Below, one piece after another: positions 57,815-64,000 of a DNA stretch of 64,000 bases; within the stretch, counting starts at the first letter, position 1, and each line of letters starts with the position of its first letter. Source of the stretch: Sambucus nigra (Eukaryota > Streptophyta > Magnoliopsida > Dipsacales > Adoxaceae); the NCBI GenBank assembly GCA_949130495.1, contig CASBWL010000411.1, forward strand, positions 1,748,001 through 1,812,000, given 5' to 3'. The notes under the pieces are model-generated. The model was given only the letters and a program-made list of their open reading frames with translations, had not been told where the DNA came from and searched no databases. Both the position numbers and the translations under genes were made by a program.

Positions 57815-58685
57815 TGTAAGGACATTTTTGTCCATTATCAATTTGTTATGTCGCACGCCATTACACCGTTGAAGAAATTCAAGATTCATACAGTCATCAA
57901 CGGATCCGAATATCAAAAGAAGAAGAGGAATCAAAGTCTGACAGGCCGGACCGGTCCGCCCAGAATAAAAGAACCGATCCGCCTGCGCACCGGTCCACCT
58001 CATACCCGGACCGATCCGCCTGCTGAAAAGCCAGTACACCCCTGACCGCAAGCGAACCGAAGAAGCCTAAAATAAAAAGAACCGATCCGCCTACCCGGAC
58101 CGATTCGCTTCAGACCCGGACCGGTCCGCCTGGGATAATCTTCAGCAGATCGTGGTCAGATTTTCTAGGCTAAACGTTTCCTTTATAAACCCACTACGGG
58201 AAGTGGTTTTCTGAGACTTCTATACACGATTTTCAGAGCACAAAAACTCTAAGTCTTCACCTATTGAGAACCAAGACTCTAGGTTTTTTATTCACACAAA
58301 TTTCGAAACACTTGTGAATCACTTTACAACCCAGGAACGCATTTTTGCTGTTCATACCCTTGTGGAGAAGACCGTTCTTCTTCTTCATTGCAGCCCTCCT
58401 GGAAAGGGACATTTCCAGCCACCGACTACAGAATCCGACACCTGAGGGTAATTCTTAGTCACTTGTATTTTCATTGTAATCCGAAATTGTACAGTTACAA
58501 TATTATAATGAAAATAAATGGTTTTGCCCCTTTGGGGGATTTTTCCTCACAAGCATGTGTTTAAATGTTCTTGCTTAGTTCATTATCTTATTCAATCACA
58601 TATTGTTGTATTTTTAGGGTTTGTTTGAGTTAAAAGGTGTTTAATATATAATTTTATCATTTGAACACAAACACATACGTTCTCA
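57815..58685 (+). repeat. C2 3' LTR, full length (871 bp)
   Basis: It starts with TGTAAGGACATTTTTGTCC after the polypurine tract and ends ACGTTCTCA. TATAAA is at 58184-58189, and the GGACCGGTCC cluster is at 57945-58130. It is followed directly by ATAAAACTTAACAC, a point inside the LTR of element D (compare 61563). Confidence 0.95.
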
Positions 58686-58809
58686 ATAAAACTTAACACA
58701 TAAAAAGGAACTTTTTCTTCAAAGTATTTTGCTCTAATGACTCTTGGAAATGTGAAAATTTATCTTCAAAAATTTAGTTCCTGCACTTAAGAAGTATGTC
58801 AAAAAGGAA

Positions 58810-58824
58810 GGGGGGGGGGGGGGG
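58810..58824. repeat. Poly-G run of 15
   Basis: Absent from the homologous position near 61688. Length should be treated with caution, because homopolymers are error-prone in sequencing. Confidence 0.9.
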
Positions 58825-59178
58825 AAGTAGTGGTAAAGTGGAAAAAACTGGCTTAAAACTGTTCTTGCTGTATTCTTGTTAGAAATCTCGTTCAAGGGAG
58901 TATGTTCGAACGAAACTTCTAACGAAAAAATAGAAAAAAATTCTGAAATTTCATTTGAAATCTCGTTAAAACGAGGTCGTTCGAATGACTTTTCTAACGA
59001 TATTTTAGACCTTGATTCTAGATAATTTCGATACGAACGCGTGGCCGTCAGTTTCGTATTTTTCTGATTTGATATGATTTTTCTACGAAAAGGTGTCTGA
59101 GAACAAAATTTTTACAACTATGAATTCAAAAAACAAATTAACAAAAAAATACTAACACCCAAAATAAATTTCCAAGCG

Positions 59179-59180
<2 letters not shown>

Positions 59181-59259
<79 letters not shown>
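59181..59259. repeat. (TA)n microsatellite, about 39 units
   Basis: A pure TA run within the D 3' LTR. The 5' LTR copy at about 62051 has only 'tatatatatg'. Confidence 0.98.
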
Positions 59260-59263
<4 letters not shown>

Positions 59264-59489
59264 GCATTCATGCCTTTTGGAGACTATGAAATCCTCATGT
59301 TGATGACGTAAAACGAGGCACTGGAACGCGACATATGATGAAGCTTTATACTCTTGACTGCTACGTCTTCAACTAACACGTCATAGGCTTGGATGGATAC
59401 ACATGAACACTATCCTATGACTTAAATTTTTTTGTCCGAAATTGAGCCAACACTACATTAAGACTTAATCGGAGACTTGTGTCCGTACA

Positions 59490-60793
59490 AATTTCCCCCT
59501 TTGGCTATTCCGGGACAAAAACCAAACAAAAAATCCTAAAGAGCCATCAAGCTCTACTAGACTTAAAAAATATCCCACCCAAAATAAAAAATACATAGCT
59601 TGACTCAAAAAACCAAGGATCAATATATTTTCCGATGAAAGTTGCCATTTAGAAGAATTCCTGCACACTTAATTAAACTATCAAACGCATAGGGAATATT
59701 AAGAATATTAAATGCATATAAAATAAATACTCCCCCTAAATTAATTCTCCCCATTTATCAACTAAGATCAACCTAAGAAGGTCGCGACTCCCCCTAAGAT
59801 ATATCTCCTAAACTAAGATACGATTATAATAGAATTAGATACCATTTCTCTCCCTATAATTCTCCCCCCTTTTGTTCAGGAATAGACAACTAATCCAACA
59901 AATAATAACGAATACCAACTAAAATGCGAGAAAATGATACCAATATGATACATAAATTATTAAGCATGTGATATCAACAAAGAATGCAACAAGATAGATA
60001 CCAATTATGAATTAAAGAATAGATGGACTCGAAAGCAAGGCAAAGACGAAAAATATCATATATATACATAGACTAAATTTACCAATAATGCACATGCACA
60101 TATATATAGATATAAACACACAAATGACACAAAATAAAATCAGCTTTTCCCACTCGTATTGCAAAAATGTGTCATATGAAAACGAAAGTGTTGGTGTGTG
60201 AACTAGTAACAATTAAATTTAGACCCAATCACTTAAAAACATGTTCACGAAGTTCTCAATTATTTGCAAACTTCATCACATTTGAATATATCCTCATGTG
60301 ACAATATTGATTGAACTCAATGAACAAACTTACACAACGCATACAAGCCTAGAATTTTGATGATTCTACAAACCAATAGAGTCATGGCATTGAAAAGACA
60401 ACTAGGATAAATGGACTTTGTGCAAACCGTTGATATACCATCCAATCTCCCTCAATAATCATATATTATTCTTTTGAATGAATAAATCAACTAAACAAGG
60501 CATTGGCAATAATTTTTCTTTGTAATGCCATATTTTATTTTTATGACTTTGGACCACGTATTTCTTTTAGGTCCATTCCAAATGGTGGCTTACTATTCAC
60601 AAAGGATAATAATTCCTTTCGGAGCCTTTCCCCGTGCACAAAGGATAATAATTCCTTTCGGAGCCTTTCCAATACGCATAATTAGAACCATCGAAAATAG
60701 GAAAGTTTGAAAATGGGGAAAATTCCATTTTAGCCAAAAGTATTTAAAGGATCTTAAATGCAAAAATTTAGCGATCCCGCTCTGATACCAATT
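59490..60793 (-). other. Interior of element D: leader and multiple polypurine tracts only
   Basis: On the minus strand a purine tract (CCAAAGGGGGAAATT) adjoins the 3' LTR at 59490-59504. Others lie near 59730, 59747, 59787 and 59861 (TCTCCCCCCTTTT on +). No gag, protease, integrase, RT or RNase H motif occurs. A 45-bp phrase ('acaaaggataataattcc') is duplicated at 60599 and 60638. Confidence 0.75.
60779..60790 (-). other. Primer-binding site of element D
   Basis: The minus strand reads TGGTATCAGAGC, a perfect tRNA-Met complement, 3 bp after the LTR end CACATTCA. Confidence 0.95.
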
Positions 60794-62293
60794 TGAATGT
60801 GCGATAGGCCCCCAATTTTAAATTTTACAAAAAGTAATTTCCTTTTCTTAAAGAGAACAAACCAACTTATGAAAAAAAATAAAACTAAACTAAAAGTGAA
60901 ATTAAAACTACACACACAATTTTCATTTAGAGTTAAACTCACATTAATCCAATTCAAGTTAAACTTGCATGTTATCAAGATAAAGTAATTTTGCACTTGA
61001 ATTAAATTAAACATACCCTAGCATTAAATTTGCACCAAATTAAATAGATTGTGATTTTGACCTAATTTTATCTTTTAGTCCTAAGCATGCATCTACGCGA
61101 TTTAAGCAAGATAAAATTAAACAATATCACGTGACGCGCCGATGTACGAGGAAAACCCAAATGGGAAAAACCTCGGACGACCCTAGCCTTAAGTCCACTA
61201 AGTACGGTTTTACAATTACAAGACAGATAAATTACTTCCTTGACTCGACTCCCTTCAAGCCTTGGCACGTCTTCTTGTAAACACCTACGCCTAGTCGACA
61301 ACCCCGAAACTCCACTGGGATCTTGGGATCCACCAATGAGACTTTTGGACAACCGTCAACCCTCACATGAAGCCTTTCTTCGAGTGGGAATGTCACATCA
61401 AACAAAGCTCTTCTCCTTTATGAGTTGAAAAGAAAAATCAAACTCTCTTTTTCAATGGTGTAGAGAAAACCGATGCCAAACACTCCAAGCAATATATATA
61501 TGTTGAAACTTGGATATAGACAAACATATGGGTGTATATGTGTTTTGAAAGGAATTTACTCCATAAAACTTAACACATAAAAAGGAACTTTTTCTTCAAA
61601 GTATTTTTCTCTAATGACTCTTGGAAATGTGAAAATTTATCTTCAAAAAGTTAGTTCTCGCACTTAAGAAGTATGTCAAAAAGGAAGTGGGGCAAAGTAG
61701 TGGGAAAGTGGAAAAAATTGGCTTAAAACTGTTCCTGCTATATTTTTGTAAGAAATCTCGTTCGAGCGAGTATGTTCAAACGAAACTTCTAACGAAAAAA
61801 TAGAAAAAAATTCTGAAATTTCATTTGAAATCTCATTTGAACGACTTTTCTAACGATATTTTATACCTTGATTCTAGATAATTTCGATACGAACGCGTGG
61901 CCGCTAGTTTCGTATTTTTTTGATTTTTTTTTTTGGATTTGATATGATTTTTCTACAAAAAGGTGTCCGAGAACAAAATTTTTAGAACTATGAATTCAAA
62001 AAACAAATTAACAAAAAAATACTAACACCCAAAATAAATTTCCAAGCTTCTATATATATGTATTAATACATTCATACCTTTTGGAGACTATGAAATCCTC
62101 ATGTTGATGGCGTAAAATGAGGCACTGGAACGCGACATATGATGAAGCTTTATACTCTTGACTGCTACGTCTTCAACTAACACATCATAGGCTTAGATGG
62201 ATACACATGAACACTATCCTATGACTTAAATGTTTTTTTCCGAAATTGAGCCAACACTACATTAAAACTCAATCGGAGACTTGTGTCTATACA
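60794..62293 (-). repeat. 5' LTR of element D (1500 bp)
   Basis: Minus-strand termini are TGTATAGACACAAG (62293) and CGCACATTCA (60794). The GTTCGAACGA-type cluster is at 61757-61846. A TATATATA stretch near 61491-61502, downstream on the minus strand, may be its TATA box. Short frames at 60754-61014 and 61068-61428 lie in the LTR and are not genes. Confidence 0.9.
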
Positions 62294-62980
62294 GAAAAGT
62301 TCGATGTTGTTGAGTTCCTTACAACCAAGTGTCGTGTCCTACAAAACCAGCATAGTGCCACTTTTAATCGGTTGCATAGTGACAATGGCACTGAATTTAA
62401 ATAAGCCAGAGTGGGTCGCTATTGTGATGGAGTGGGCATCAAATATGACTTTTCGGTTGTTTGTACTCCTTAACAAAATGGGATTGTTGAGAGGAAGAAC
62501 CAGACAATAAAAGAGATGTATAAATCCATGCTTCTTGGGAAAAATGTGCCTAGACACTTTTCGGAATAAGTAGTGAGTACCGTAGGCCATACGATGAATA
62601 AAGTATATCTTTTTCCACACAGGCTTCACACGCCTTATGAATTATGGACATGGAAGAAGCCCAGCATTTCTTATTTATGTGTCTTTGGGAGTACTTGGTA
62701 CATCTTGAGAGATAGAGATAACTTAGCAAAGTTCGAATCCCAGAGCTACGCGAGGGTAATTTTAGGTTATTCATCGACGAGTTGGGCTTATAGTGTGTTT
62801 AACCTTACAATATCTAAGGTTATGGAGTCAATAAACATCACGATTAGAGATGACGAACCGTCAGCATTTATTCCTTATAGCCCCCAGTGTGAGGATGATG
62901 CACCCCTGGTGATGATTCCATCCTTCCTCATACTACCCTAATGGAACCCACTCTATATTTAGAGGATCCACCCTCTTAGG
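62294..62980 (+). pseudogene. pol: C1-type copia integrase remnant
   Basis: The frame resumes in mid-domain at 62294 with EKFDVVEFLTTKCRVLQN, matching C2 at about 53945. It continues RLHSDNGTEF (second Asp kept), NGIVERKNQTIKEM (Glu kept), then TPYELWTWKKPSISYL, ESQSYARVILGY and VMESINITIRDDEP. Stops interrupt at about 62401, 62470 and 62567. The N-terminal integrase half is not present to the left, where D's LTR ends. It is probably the downstream half of the element whose gag start is at 49820. Confidence 0.88.
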
Positions 62981-64000
62981 TTTGAAACAGTCATAACCAT
63001 TCTTCTATTCTTGGGGATCCCACACTAGGTGTCAAGATTCGCGCTCAACTTGAGAATGTGGATAGTTACCTTTGTTATACCTCCTTAGTCGAGCCCAAGA
63101 ATGTGAAATAAGGACTTAAGTGCAAGTGTTGGATATCACTATGCAATAAGAGTTACTTCAATTTTGTAAGAATGATGTCTAGGAGTTAGTCCCCTAACCT
63201 AGCAAGACTAATGTGATAGGTACCAGGTGGATTTACAAGAACAAGGTAGATGAGAATGGTGCCATTTTTTGGAATAAGGCTAGGTTGGTCGCTCAAGGCT
63301 ACACATAGAATGAGGGTGTAGACTTTGATGAGACATTTATCCTGTTGGTAGGATTGAGTCTACTTGACTACTACTCATCATAGCATATCTTCAATTTATA
63401 TAATATGGATGTCAAGAGTCCTTTCTGAATGTCATTCTATAAAAGGAAGTTTAGGTGGAACAACCAAAGGGGTTTGAAGACCCTATGCACACCCGGGACA
63501 CGTCTTTTATATTAAAAAGGCCATGTATGGGTTGAATCAATCACCTTGTGCTTGGTACGAGAGGCTCACTTCCTATATCTTAGCTCATGGATTCAAGAGA
63601 GACGGAGTGGATAAGACGTTATTTGTGAGGAGAGAGAGTAATGCTATATTAGTTACCCAATTTTATGTGGATAATATAGTATTTGGATCCACGTGCTCCC
63701 AACATTCTCATAATTTTGAGGAGGAGATGAAGAGTGAGTTTGATATGAGCATGGTTGGTGAGCGTACGTTCTTCCTAGGTCTCCAGGTTCGTCAGGTAGA
63801 GGATGGGATATTCAAATCTTAGTCAAAATATGCTAGGGACCTAGTGAAGAAGTTTGGTTTAGACTCCGCTAAGCACTCACGTACCCCCTATGAATACATT
63901 GACTAAGATTAGCAAAGATACTTTAGGCAAGGACGTAGAACAAACCCTTTATAGGAGCATGATAGATAGCCTTACATACTTGATCGCTAGTCGTCCCGAT
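62981..64000 (+). pseudogene. pol: C1-type copia reverse transcriptase, damaged, runs off the window
   Basis: Recognisable pieces include VIGTRWIYKNKVDENG, ARLVAQGY, YNMDVKS, MYGLNQSPCAWYERL and FYVDNIVFGST. The RT signature YVDD is changed to YVDN, losing the second catalytic Asp. Frameshifts and stops are more frequent than in C2 (for example near 63310, 63430, 63500 and 63822), consistent with an older insertion. The element continues beyond the window. Confidence 0.85.

Larger units (their letters stand above)
50203..58685 (+). mobile_element. Sirevirus-like copia retrotransposon C2
   Basis: It has a 5' LTR lacking its first 20 bp, a perfect tRNA-Met PBS, a long gag with two CCHC knuckles and coiled coil, then protease, integrase, RT and RNase H in copia order. 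A 1.5 kb tail with more than one polypurine tract and a 3' LTR follow. The long coiled-coil Gag and multiple polypurine tracts are Sirevirus (SIRE/Maximus) traits. The LTRs differ by roughly 2 to 3 per cent by eye, so insertion is fairly recent. At least eight stop codons and two frameshifts make it non-coding. No envelope-like ORF was seen in the tail. Confidence 0.9.
58686..59489 (-). repeat. 3' LTR of element D, cut by C2
   Basis: Closely matches 61563-62293. It starts on the minus strand with TGTACGGACACAAG. This copy holds a run of 15 G at 58810-58824 where the other reads GTGGGG, and a TA run of about 39 units at 59181-59259 where the other has a few. Confidence 0.9.
58686..62293 (-). 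mobile_element. Internally deleted Sirevirus-like element D
   Basis: Minus-strand order is 5' LTR 62293-60794 (1500 bp), PBS at 60790-60779, a 1304-bp interior, polypurine tract at about 59500, and 3' LTR from 59489 down to 58686, where C2 is inserted. The interior lacks gag and pol but has several CTCCCCCT tracts (purine tracts on its own strand), as in Sireviruses. It sits in the integrase of a C1-type element (62294 onward). It would depend on proteins from other copies. Confidence 0.85.

Noticed and set aside
1..64000. A wholly new gene system
   Set aside because: Every coding region with recognisable content is a transposable-element remnant; no conserved unknown gene cluster is supported by the sequence alone.

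Overview
The window looks like nuclear DNA of a flowering plant, probably a eudicot, from a repeat-dense and heterochromatin-like region. The sequence is AT-rich, has no prokaryotic gene organisation, and is packed with typical plant transposable elements: Ty3/gypsy elements with 'TGTAACACCCC...GGGGTGTCACA' LTRs, Tat-lineage gypsy elements, Sirevirus-like and other copia elements, a LINE fragment, and hAT, CACTA and probable Helitron DNA-transposon ends. I could not support any intact host gene, tRNA, rRNA or CRISPR. Element letters used below (A to H, C1, C2) are my own labels.

Layout. 1-2379: 3' part of a + strand gypsy LTR (A). 2383-3900: LTR-like minus-strand DNA. 4900-5500: decayed LINE reverse-transcriptase zinc-binding fragment, minus strand. 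6460-8498: deleted copia element (B, + strand) with gag remnants, a polypurine tract and a 3' LTR. 8499-19888: a Tat/Retand-like gypsy element on the minus strand, inserted in B's 3' LTR. It has a 3' LTR, a spliced antisense gene region on the + strand, a hairpin-forming minisatellite, and broken integrase, archaeal-type RNase H, RNase H, RT, protease and gag; its 5' LTR is missing. 19889-27126: a coding-dead gypsy element (E, minus strand) with a 3.2 kb 5' LTR and a truncated 3' LTR. 27283-30950: a complete 3.67 kb solo LTR (F) with a matching 5-bp target duplication. 30956-35108: AT-rich DNA with a 130-bp tandem triplication and a Helitron-like terminus. 35109-37811: a compact LTR element with two 1.23 kb LTRs around a 234-bp interior, with a matching 5-bp duplication. 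38546-39419: Tat integrase fragment. 39420-42811: gypsy 5' LTR plus PBS and gag start (G), broken by minus-strand LTR DNA (H, from 42812). 44800-45336: CACTA-like end with a 35-bp perfect inverted repeat. 46145-46748: non-autonomous hAT element with an 8-bp duplication. 48600-50160: LTR end, PBS and gag start of a Sirevirus-like copia (C1). 50203-58685: a nearly full-length Sirevirus-like copia (C2). 58686-62293: an internally deleted minus-strand Sirevirus-like element (D). 62294-64000: C1-type integrase and RT remains.

How it fits together. The right-hand 14 kb reads as nested insertion: D inserted into the integrase of a C1-type element, C2 inserted into D's 3' LTR, and a later deletion fused C1 gag to the 5' LTR of C2, which has lost its first 20 bp. 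The left half shows similar nesting (Tat element in copia B) with a truncation joining Tat gag to element E's LTR.

The least expected signal is that at least four unrelated LTR families each carry a private cluster of short self-complementary, mostly CpG-containing motifs (GAATCGATTC, GGTCGACC, GGACCGGTCC, GTTCGAACGA). Where I can place a TATA box in the copia LTRs, the cluster lies just upstream of it.
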